NCBI GenBank assembly: GCA_035627955.1 | Contig: DASPKU010000019.1 | Location: 327,912 to 391,911, forward strand | Direction of reading: 5' to 3' | Source of the DNA: Phycisphaerales bacterium | GTDB lineage: Bacteria > Planctomycetota > Phycisphaerae > Phycisphaerales > UBA1924 | DNA: 64,000 nt | Part shown: positions 52,501-59,631 of the stretch, piece by piece | How positions within the stretch are numbered: the stretch's first letter is position 1 | How the letters are laid out: the number at the start of each line of letters is the position of its first letter | The notes under the pieces: model-generated | What the model saw: only the letters and a program-made list of their open reading frames with translations | The model's database searches: none | What the model was told of the DNA's origin: nothing | Program-made: the position numbers and the translations under genes

Positions 52501-54434
52501 TGTTGGCCCAAGACACAGTGAACCGTTGCGCGGCTGTTCGGGTGGCGGTGATCCAGGCCGAGCAGGCGGCGGGTACGTGGCGCGCAGCCCTTTCGGAGCT
52601 TTCGTCTTTCGGGAAGGTTACTGACGCTTTCGCGGGTGGCCCGGGGTGGTCGGCCGTGAGGGTGAGACTTCAGGAACTCCAAACGTGCCTCACCCAGCTT
52701 CTCTCGTGGGCGAACCTCTGCAGGGCCCTCGCGCACGCGGAGGAGCTGGGCCTCAGTGCGTTTCTCTCAGGTGTCATTGCGGGGAAGGTCGAGCCGCATG
52801 TAGCTCGCAGGAACTTCGAGCTCACCTTCTTTGAAACGCTAGCGAAAGAGTCGCTGGAGGCGCATCCGGCGCTGCGGCGCTTCACCCGGCAGCGGATCGA
52901 GCAGGTCCGGGGCAAGTTCCAATCGGGCGATAAGGCGGTCCTGGAGCTCTCCCGCAGACGCATTGCTTGCCAGGCGGCTGAGAGAGTGCCGCCGGTCGGG
53001 AATGCACGCGGTCGGGTCGGCGAGCTTACCGAGCTCTCCCTGATCCGCAATGAGGTGCAGAAGCAGAGGGCGCACTGCAAGCTGCGCCAGCTCATGGTGC
53101 GTGCGGGCCGGGCCGTGCAGGCGCTAAAGCCGTGCTTCATGATGAGCCCGCTTTCAGTCGCCCAGCAGCTGCCCCCGGGCGAGATCGAGTTTGATTTGGT
53201 GATCATGGACGAGGCGTCGCAGATTCGACCCGCGGACGCGCTCGGTGCCATTGCCCGTGGGCGGCAAGTCGTCATCGTTGGTGACCCGAAGCAGCTGCCC
53301 CCCACCTCGTTCTTCGATAAGGCTACCGCGGGCTCGGATGACCCGGATGACGCGCTAATAGCTGATGACGCTGAATCTGTCCTTGAAGTGGCACTTAAGG
53401 CGTACCCGCTCGCCCGGCGACTGAGGTGGCACTACCGCAGCCAGCACGAGTCGCTGATCGCCTTCTCGAATGAGCGCTTCTACGACAAGGACCTCGTCGT
53501 CTTCCCGTCGCCCACGGTCGACGCTGGCCGGCTGGGCGTTCGCCACCACTTCATTTCCGGGGCAACCTGCGCCGGCGGCAAGAACGTACTGGAAGCCGAA
53601 GCGGTCGCCAAGGCAATCATCGCGCACGCCCAGTCGTCGTCGCACGAATCCCTCGGGGTCGGTGCCTTCAATGCCGAGCAGCGGGACCTCATCCAAGAGT
53701 GCCTAGACCGCGCTTGCATTTCGAGCCCCACCGTTCGCGTTGCGGTCGAGAAGCTGCAGGCGCGGGACGAGGGGCTGTTCATCAAGAACTTGGAAAACCT
53801 CCAAGGCGACGAGCGCGACGTGATCTTCGTGTCGTACACGTATGGCCCCGACTCCGCCAGCGGCGTGGTGCGCAACAACTTCGGCCCGATCAACGGCGAT
53901 CAGGGGTGGAGGCGTCTCAACGTTCTGATCACGCGCGCGCGCCGTAGGTTGGAGGTGTTCTCGTCTCTGCACCCGGAGCAGATCAACGCGGAGCCGGGGA
54001 AGAGCAGGGGCGTGCACGCGATGCGCGACTTCCTGGAGTTCTCCCGCTCCGGCAAGATCGTCGATCGGGGAATCCGAACGACGCGCGGGCCGGACTCACC
54101 CTTCGAGGAGGCCGTAGGCCGTGTGCTAAACACACTTGGCGTGTCATTTGTCCCGCAGGTCGGTGTTGCCGGCTACTTCGTAGACATTGGAGTGCTCGCC
54201 CCCGGGAGCCAGCACGACTTTGTGCTCGGGATCGAGTGCGACGGTGCAACGTACCACTCGGCCCGGTCCGCGCGAGACCGCGACCGCCTGCGCGAGGAGG
54301 TGATCATCCGCCGCGGCTGGAAGGTGCACCGGATCTGGTCGACGGACTGGTTCCTGAACCAATCGACGGAGGAGCTGCGGCTGCAGGAAGCGGTCCGCAA
54401 GGCGTTGCGGGAGTGGAAGACCGCGGCGAGCTAG
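49548..54434 (+). CDS. DUF4011-type SF1 helicase with C-terminal Vsr/MTES-like endonuclease
   Basis: 1,628 residues. The N-terminal DUF4011 region has LLDLSLRNILLKYRPS and RAPLLLVPCEL. The helicase has Walker A (IEGPPGTGKSQTITN, ~residue 318), Walker B (FDLVIMDEASQIRPADALG, ~1216) with GDPKQLPPTSFF, and motif VI (RRLNVLITRARRRLEVFSS). The last ~110 residues are a restriction-type fold (FVDIGV...LGIECDGATYHSARSARDRDRLREE...GWKVHRIWSTDWF). A helicase fused to such a nuclease is an architecture reported among anti-phage proteins. It probably senses and cuts foreign DNA (inference). Confidence 0.9.
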   Translation: MSRIDVRKELDRFRKELLDLSLRNILLKYRPSRTRSARIIDEVPDVVFDRLVVRGRPMILRAAGDGDETLGITKAELPRAPRAGSQRLSSHYDDKLQLDLDDDSLDRRAKAMLSLATTEVQETGGSSFYLALGFLEWYASRDSSEALRAPLLLVPCELEKTFDGRRGRYSYSIRYTGGEVLHNVSLAMKLRQEFNLELPEYDAEWSPEVYFAEVQRAVRSEPRWQVRREAVLGFFAFAKLLMYRDLDPENWEQIEKKPLVRALFEGTEKDASSATYAPDYHIDANSGHRDLLLAVDADSSQHSAIIDVVEGKSLVIEGPPGTGKSQTITNIIAATIAAGKTVLFVAEKMAALEVVQKNLQRVGLGAFCLEMHSHKSKPAQVYQSLRDRMDASFSQPNALTAQLAQVQSDREAIDGYLEATSSRVGPRNEPLFQVFWHIAALRASGAELVRASVDTGLTDRQLQDRLGFFDELSAHLSESKEVGAQVWKGFNALRYYSSDKPRVAQALQELAKAAESFEQAGASNGNSAPGWPTLAATANWGDLAERLNPAASTSQLVCSALAGNTAARDIATLCHDIEAAAAAKAGTPELWSLARRSEVTAAAREYMALLELSESARLYRASGLDDVRRAVAELDGLLSAIDRLHSPFDSLEKVQVGRPRNVQEFERCVRAYHCLYDPVIQNRAVVRPELFFPGAAGVLNQALEQNASLAKLAVELERHLLLRDVPANADLAALRRDLRAGGNGVLRWLKGSYRAAYAKSRAFRRSGTKLTPDGLIAVLEALEDFLQAKSAFAANESFRRALGPGFRGTETDWDTLKRELEWGLRAQGCGLSYPTSVQLLKNLDSTPHAPRPEELEYLLGLTRRSLAASLVQPAPDSESRFLTTPFADLSQKASKHRSDLQRLLQLSEIDPAVHFRSVEEANQGFTRILQLQGLQRTLSSSSMGRTLFGPSYDCENTDTGPARQTLSWFDALTNLPLPEPVRRWMLAQDTVNRCAAVRVAVIQAEQAAGTWRAALSELSSFGKVTDAFAGGPGWSAVRVRLQELQTCLTQLLSWANLCRALAHAEELGLSAFLSGVIAGKVEPHVARRNFELTFFETLAKESLEAHPALRRFTRQRIEQVRGKFQSGDKAVLELSRRRIACQAAERVPPVGNARGRVGELTELSLIRNEVQKQRAHCKLRQLMVRAGRAVQALKPCFMMSPLSVAQQLPPGEIEFDLVIMDEASQIRPADALGAIARGRQVVIVGDPKQLPPTSFFDKATAGSDDPDDALIADDAESVLEVALKAYPLARRLRWHYRSQHESLIAFSNERFYDKDLVVFPSPTVDAGRLGVRHHFISGATCAGGKNVLEAEAVAKAIIAHAQSSSHESLGVGAFNAEQRDLIQECLDRACISSPTVRVAVEKLQARDEGLFIKNLENLQGDERDVIFVSYTYGPDSASGVVRNNFGPINGDQGWRRLNVLITRARRRLEVFSSLHPEQINAEPGKSRGVHAMRDFLEFSRSGKIVDRGIRTTRGPDSPFEEAVGRVLNTLGVSFVPQVGVAGYFVDIGVLAPGSQHDFVLGIECDGATYHSARSARDRDRLREEVIIRRGWKVHRIWSTDWFLNQSTEELRLQEAVRKALREWKTAAS

Positions 54435-54484
54435 GCGGGGCCAACGGTTCACATCCACCTTCCGCACAGGTTGTGTGAATTGCG

Positions 54485-55306
54485 GTGCTTCCCCCCATTG
54501 TGCTGGACGCTCGCGGCCCTTGCGTGCCCTCGTACACTGAACCCCTGCTGTCGCTGGCGCGTACCGCCCTCGTGACCTTCCGCTACCCCGACAAGCCGAC
54601 CCGAACTACTCCCGGGGTGCTGCGCACCCTGCGCGAGGGCCATTGGCTGGCCCAGCTGAAGCACGACGGCTGGCGGGCAGTCATCACTTGGGACGGCTCC
54701 AAGGCAAGCCTCGTCACCCGCAACAACCAGCCCATCGCCCCCGGTGCTGCCCTCGCGGCCGAGCTCGCCCGCTGCCTCCGCCGCCTCCCGGCGGGGACGG
54801 TGCTGGACGGCGAGTGGCTGGGGATGCGGCGGTTCGAGGTCGAGGACCCCGAGGACTGGTCCTGGCGGCGCTGCCGCGCGGGCGAGCGCGAGGAGCTGGT
54901 GCTGTTCGACCTGCTCTACGTTGCGGGCCGGTGGGTAGGCGACGTGCCCGCCCTGGAGCGCTTCCGCGCCCTGCAGCAGGTATGGCGTGGCGCTAGTCGC
55001 TCGCGGCGGCCGGGGCATGTGCGCCTCGTAACCTGCCGCCTCGGCGGCTACGCGGACCTGTTCACGGCGTCGGCGGCGGCACCGCTGTGCGAGGGGATCG
55101 TCCTCAAGCACCGCTCCAGCACCCTGCTCGGCTCCACCTCCGAGTGCCAGGACAACCCGCGCTGGCTCAAGGTCAAGCACGGACTGCCGCTGGTTGGCCT
55201 TCCCGGAGCAGCGACGGGCCGAGCCCGCCCGGCTGCCCGGACCGCGTCCGCCCCGACACCACAGGCACGCTCCGCGGCCAAAGCGCGTCTTAACGCCGCG
55301 CGGTAG
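54485..55306 (+). CDS. ATP-dependent DNA ligase-like nucleotidyltransferase domain
   Basis: 273 residues, starting at a weak GTG 50 bases after the helicase gene. Ligase motifs are in order: I LKHDGWRAVI (Lys adenylation), III LDGEWLG, IIIa LVLFDLLYV, IV CEGIVLKHRSS, V RWLKVKHG. The OB-fold half of normal ATP ligases is absent, so it is a stand-alone adenylation domain like that of LigD-type or minimal ligases. The Arg/Ala-rich C-terminus is probably disordered. It may seal breaks made by, or act with, the upstream helicase-nuclease. Confidence 0.8.
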   Translation: MLPPIVLDARGPCVPSYTEPLLSLARTALVTFRYPDKPTRTTPGVLRTLREGHWLAQLKHDGWRAVITWDGSKASLVTRNNQPIAPGAALAAELARCLRRLPAGTVLDGEWLGMRRFEVEDPEDWSWRRCRAGEREELVLFDLLYVAGRWVGDVPALERFRALQQVWRGASRSRRPGHVRLVTCRLGGYADLFTASAAAPLCEGIVLKHRSSTLLGSTSECQDNPRWLKVKHGLPLVGLPGAATGRARPAARTASAPTPQARSAAKARLNAAR

Positions 55307-55550
55307 GCTCCCTCCCATGCACTGCCGCCAGCCGCAGGTGAGTAACCTCCGCGGGGCACCACCAGCTCTCTATAGGGGTGGTTGGGGTTAAAAATCCGGG
55401 AGTGCGGCAGGTGTGGCGCATTGACGCCAGCAGCCCCACTGGCGAACGATGGACTGCGGAGCATGGGAACTACAGCGCGTGCGTGCTACGGCTGAACTCG
55501 TGGGTTTCGAGTTCCCGGGCTAAACGTGAAACGCCCCCATTCCGAGTGCA

Positions 55551-56750
55551 CTAGCTGGGTATGGTCCGGGGGGCCATCACCTCCAGGGGAAGGACCTTCA
55601 CGGGCTCGAGCCGGCAAAACTGACCGAATCGCCATCGCTTGAGCGACTTAGATGATTCGATCCATTCCTCTAAACGCTCCATCATGCCGGCACCACGAGA
55701 AAGCTCAAGCCCGCCAGAAACAACGAGCCCGAGCGCGGGTTGGAGAACGTGGAGGGCAAGTCCAAGAAGTCCCATGGTTGCGTCCAAACGGTGAAGTACA
55801 GACTTGGGAACCGGTGGGAACCCGCACTCGATCGCGAGATCAATCGCTCTACTCTGCGCCACCCCGGGGTCAGTATGAGTCGGCAGGGCGGCCCGCGAGT
55901 GACTGAACCTGGCGCGTGCGGATTCGATGTTTGCAACCCAGCAGGCCACGCGCTTGTGCCGATCGTGCTGCTGAATCGCACTCCCAATAAGGATCTTGAT
56001 GAACGCATGCTGAAGGTGATTGAAAGTCACCTGCGCGCTCCCCATCATGACGCCGTCAACTTCGGGTGTGTTTGTCTGCCTGGAGATCCGTACTCCTCGT
56101 AGCGGGTGCGCCACCAAATGCAGCCCGGCCCTGCCCGCAACTACCTCCTGGAACTTGCCCCGCGCGATCATCCCGAATGCCAGGGCCCTTCGGAGGACCG
56201 CACCAGAGGTGGAATCCCGAAGCAGCCGGCCGCACTCTGTCGCGTCACGAGTCTCTTCGTGAAGGTGCGTGAGTGTGGCCGAATCCAACCCCAAAACACT
56301 GCTCATCTCCGGGATATAGGTCCGGTCGAAGTACCCATCCCGAGGAAGATACCTGCGGATCATCGGATCTTGGAGAGTGCGCGCTGTCCACAATGCGAAC
56401 GAATCACTCGAATCAAGGCGGCCAAGATACGCCGAGAGAAGGGGGCCTGAGCTGCGGAGCCATTCGCGCGAATACTCGTCAGCCCGTTGTACGGTTTCAG
56501 GCTCGGGTTGAGGTGATTGGCCAATAAGGTTGCTGCTAGCCTTGATCGCATCCGAAAGCAGCCTCGACCGGGACGGAGACGCAGAGAGGTACATGCGGTG
56601 GTGCAGAAGAACGAAGGTGGCCACAACCAGCGCCTGCGAATCCCATGTGGTCCAATTAGAGGTGCCCAGCTCAAGCGAGTGCACGGCGTGAGACACCGTC
56701 GCCGTATCAATGAAGCCTTCAGTCGCATTGATCTGCCGACGCTCGTTCAC
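55551..56750 (-). CDS. Unknown third gene of the trpS-TDO operon
   Basis: 399 residues from a GTG whose bases overlap the TDO stop (GTGA), so translation is coupled. No family recognised. The protein is mostly helical with no signal peptide or clear membrane helix. Notable stretches are HNL-free His-rich FNHLQHAFIKILIGSAIQQHD and RHKRVACWVANIESARARF, and a hydrophobic segment near the end (DATMGLLGLALHVLQPALGLVV) which might insert into the membrane or pack in a core. Its constant overlap with TDO suggests a partner or effector acting in the same pathway. Confidence 0.8.
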   Translation of the reverse strand: MNERRQINATEGFIDTATVSHAVHSLELGTSNWTTWDSQALVVATFVLLHHRMYLSASPSRSRLLSDAIKASSNLIGQSPQPEPETVQRADEYSREWLRSSGPLLSAYLGRLDSSDSFALWTARTLQDPMIRRYLPRDGYFDRTYIPEMSSVLGLDSATLTHLHEETRDATECGRLLRDSTSGAVLRRALAFGMIARGKFQEVVAGRAGLHLVAHPLRGVRISRQTNTPEVDGVMMGSAQVTFNHLQHAFIKILIGSAIQQHDRHKRVACWVANIESARARFSHSRAALPTHTDPGVAQSRAIDLAIECGFPPVPKSVLHRLDATMGLLGLALHVLQPALGLVVSGGLELSRGAGMMERLEEWIESSKSLKRWRFGQFCRLEPVKVLPLEVMAPRTIPS

Positions 56751-58141
56751 AGTTCGCCCGTTCGATGCACAAAGCTTCGGGCCTGCCAAAGGCAAGGGAA
56801 GCCGTGTGTGTACTGGGGACCGCGCGTTGCAGCGGTCGTGGTCCGAAGGTAATCAATGCCTCCTCCGCCGGTCCCCCTTCGCATTCCGATCATCGCTTCC
56901 ACGAATCGGATATGCACATCGCGCCAACGGAGAATGGCAGCGTCGAGGTCGAGGCACGTGCGGAGGAACACTGTCAGAGGCGTCACCCGGTCGTCCATTT
57001 CGAGGAGGGCAGCGACGATTGTTTCGCGGTGACCAAGTGCACGGCTCAGATTGCGCAGCGTCTCTGTGAGACGATCACGTCCGGCTGCATCGAGAGTCGG
57101 TGGAACCAGGCCGCGGTAGGCGTCCTTGATCGCTCCGCGCACGGTAACGGCCATGAACCGATCCACAGCCTGAGTGTCAACCTGCGGGAATACAGAGTTG
57201 CCAGCGTGGCTGCTGCTGTTCTCAAAAACTCCATTCAGGAGTCCATACACAATGTCTCGGAGGGACGGCGAAGCCCACCGAGCGGACACTCTCTCGCACC
57301 CCCACCTGCCGAGCGCAGTGTGGAAGCACTGCATCCGCAGTGCACTCGGCGTGGCTTGGGTCGGCCTCAGGGTAAAAGGCGGAAGAGCCTCGCCATCTGC
57401 GGAGACGGGCTCGCCACCTGGAGGTTGCATCTTGTCACGGTGCAGCTCGCGAAGGCCCAATACGAGCTCCAGCTCGCGGAACTGCACAGACCCAAAGCCG
57501 GAGGCGGGCTGAAGCCGGTCTCGAAAGGCGAGGAACTGTCGCGGCGTCATGGAGTACAGGACGTCGAAGAACGGAATGGTGGCCTGAAGCGCAAGCGTCG
57601 CTCGGCGAATGCGCGCGGCCCAGGAGGGGAGGTGAGAAGACGTGCTCAAGGCCGTGAACGCGCATTGCGGAAGGTTGGAGAGATCCCAAAGTCGGCCTGG
57701 GTTTCCCATCACTGACTCAAGATCATGGGCATTTGGGTCCGCATGGGCTGCCACACGCAGAACGCTTGCAACCTCCGGATAGGACTGACCGTCAAAAACC
57801 GGTGGTGCGTCCTCGTCATGCCTCTCGTCGAGGTCCACCCGGGGCAACTTGGACCCATGAAAGGACCAGAACTCCTGGGCTGCTGCTGACACGCTTCCAA
57901 GCTCGTGCAGGATCAGCGCAAACCAGACCTCGAATGCCTGGTGTGTGCGGATGAACAGGACCTCGTCGTGGCACCACTCACCTCCAGTGGGCCAAGTGTC
58001 GCCTGGTTTCCAGCCGTCCTGGTTTGGCCACTTCGAATCAGCTACACCTTCTGGAACGGGGGGAAGTCGCAGCGATTCGACGATGGCTTGATCGTTGATG
58101 TACGCGGAGTAGGTCAGAGCCGAGCGACGTGCGTCCTTCAC
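56747..58141 (-). CDS. Tryptophan 2,3-dioxygenase-family heme enzyme
   Basis: 464 residues, longer than bacterial TDO (~280-300). It would open the indole ring of Trp to N-formylkynurenine. Key positions are kept: HDEVLFIRTHQ (residues 58-68, Phe63 and His67 of the active site), FLAFRDRLQPASGFGSVQFRELE (Arg207, Ser214), WRDVHIRFVEAMIG (His410, proximal heme ligand) and GTGG (423-426). A ~150-residue insertion (about 235-385) is extra. The ATG overlaps the trpS stop (ATGA), and its own stop overlaps the next start (GTGA). Confidence 0.88.
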   Translation of the reverse strand: MKDARRSALTYSAYINDQAIVESLRLPPVPEGVADSKWPNQDGWKPGDTWPTGGEWCHDEVLFIRTHQAFEVWFALILHELGSVSAAAQEFWSFHGSKLPRVDLDERHDEDAPPVFDGQSYPEVASVLRVAAHADPNAHDLESVMGNPGRLWDLSNLPQCAFTALSTSSHLPSWAARIRRATLALQATIPFFDVLYSMTPRQFLAFRDRLQPASGFGSVQFRELELVLGLRELHRDKMQPPGGEPVSADGEALPPFTLRPTQATPSALRMQCFHTALGRWGCERVSARWASPSLRDIVYGLLNGVFENSSSHAGNSVFPQVDTQAVDRFMAVTVRGAIKDAYRGLVPPTLDAAGRDRLTETLRNLSRALGHRETIVAALLEMDDRVTPLTVFLRTCLDLDAAILRWRDVHIRFVEAMIGMRRGTGGGGIDYLRTTTAATRGPQYTHGFPCLWQARSFVHRTGEL

Positions 58142-59118
58142 GATGCTGCCCCTCCCCTCTCAAGGCCACAAGCGTCCCGTGCACGTGCGAGCACCGAGCG
58201 AGCGGTGGCACGGGCGCGTTCGGCACCCGCGAGCAGTACATCCTCTACATCCTCAGATCGAGTCTGCCAATGTGCAACGCGCTCGCGCAGCGGGCCCAGG
58301 ACGGCGATCAGTCGATCGCCAAGCAGACTCTTTGCATCGCCGTACCCGAGTCCGCCCCGCCGATACTGTTCAGCGAGCGCGGATACCTGTTCTGGCGGGG
58401 ATACTAGGCTGTAGAGCCTGAAGATGGTGCATTGCTCTGGCACCTTTGGTTCAGCCGGTGCTTTGGAATCGGTCTTGATTTTGGCCACTGACTTCCGGAT
58501 TTGGTCCGGCGTGTCAAACAGGCCAATGGTGTTGCCATACGACTTGCTCATCTTGGCCCCATCAATGCCGGGCACATAAGGGCATTCGCCAAGCGAGTAT
58601 TCGGGCACCGTGAACACGTCGCGGCCGTACGTGCGGTTGAACTTTTCCGCCATGTCGCGCGCCATCTCTACGTGTTGAACCTGATCCTTTCCAACTGGGA
58701 CATGTGTGGCGTCTTGCGCCAAGATGTCCGCCGCCATGAGAACTGGGTAGGTGAACAGGCCAGCGTCCGCTGGAATCCCCTTTTCGACGCGATCCTTGTA
58801 GGAGGTGGCGTTGTGCAGCATCGCCATTGGCGTCACCGTGAGGAGGAGCCAGGTGAGCTCGCACACCTCTGGCACGTCACTCTGGCGATACAGCAGCGAC
58901 CTCGCTGGATCGAGTCCGCACGCAAGGTATGTGACCGCTGTCTGGCGGACGTTGTCGAGGAGCTGTGCCCGGTTGCGGACAGTCGTTAGGGCGTGGTAAT
59001 CAGCAATGAAATACCGTGCATCGCCCTTCTCCTGAAGCGCGACGTGGTCTCTGATCGCGCCCAGGTAGTTGCCGAGGTGGAGAACTCCTGAGGGCTGGAT
59101 ACCGGAAAGGTGACGCAT
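58138..59118 (-). CDS. trpS: Tryptophanyl-tRNA synthetase (island copy)
   Basis: 326 residues, full length for bacterial TrpRS. The class I signatures are PSGVLHLGNYLGA (HIGH, residues 9-21) and GAKMSKSYGN (KMSKS, 189-193); the Trp-pocket and dimer segments (FTYPVLMAADIL, VPVGKDQVQHVEMARDMA) are intact. A GGAGG lies 7-8 bases before the ATG. It charges tRNA-Trp. Being inside a mobile island and coupled to a tryptophan dioxygenase gene, it is probably a second copy beside a core trpS, though none other is visible in this window. Confidence 0.93.
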   Translation of the reverse strand: MRHLSGIQPSGVLHLGNYLGAIRDHVALQEKGDARYFIADYHALTTVRNRAQLLDNVRQTAVTYLACGLDPARSLLYRQSDVPEVCELTWLLLTVTPMAMLHNATSYKDRVEKGIPADAGLFTYPVLMAADILAQDATHVPVGKDQVQHVEMARDMAEKFNRTYGRDVFTVPEYSLGECPYVPGIDGAKMSKSYGNTIGLFDTPDQIRKSVAKIKTDSKAPAEPKVPEQCTIFRLYSLVSPPEQVSALAEQYRRGGLGYGDAKSLLGDRLIAVLGPLRERVAHWQTRSEDVEDVLLAGAERARATARSVLARARDACGLERGGAAS

Positions 59119-59631
59119 AATGGTTCCTCCGCCGAGATTGCATCAACTTGAGTGTCCGGAATCAACCCTGACAATGACCGCACTGCTTCAAAGCGACTAC
59201 TAAGGCGGTACTTGTGTGTGGAATTTTTCCTGTTCGATGATGAGCAAACTGCGGCGTGTGCTTCCATCTGGATGCCTCGGCAGGCCCATTGGACCCGCTC
59301 AAGGTCGCGGCGGGATCGATGCCCTTGCGGGGGAGCTGCGAACTGGAGCCCCTTCGCGGTCCATCGAATGTCTGCTTAAGTGCTAATCGAGGCAGCATCT
59401 CCGCGCGGAGGTGAGAGCCAGCGATCTGTCTGCCTCTGACTCCCTCACGGAGCGCGCGAACCGTCCGGCCGAGGGTGAACACACACCCAACCGAGCAAAG
59501 AGGTACGTCTACCCATCAAGCGTGGGTGACACGGACGCGTAGCCCTCCTACACCAACTGAATCTGTGGCCCCGTCATTCTTCAGCGCCCTCCATGCGCGA
59601 CTTTGGTGCGGAACGGGCCTGTGCAGCGGTT
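59119..59631. other. 513-base gap upstream of trpS
   Basis: It holds one copy of the CATGCGCG repeat (59592-59623) next to the KAP gene end and the trpS ribosome site. No T-box or convincing Trp-codon leader was found. A minus-strand frame at 59162-59482 has no protein features and is considered non-coding. Confidence 0.5.
59592..59623. repeat. Dispersed CATGCGCG...TGCGGA repeat, copy 1
   Basis: CATGCGCGACTTTGGTGCGG, then AACGGGCCTGTG. It overlaps the region just after the KAP stop. Copies lie at 61816-61847 and 63434-63465. Confidence 0.8.

Noticed and set aside
59162..59482. 106-codon minus-strand frame upstream of trpS
   Set aside because: No ribosome site, no recognisable features, and composition like neighbouring non-coding sequence.
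59119..59631. T-box or Trp leader peptide upstream of trpS
   Set aside because: No run of Trp codons, no T-box consensus and no antiterminator/terminator pair was found.
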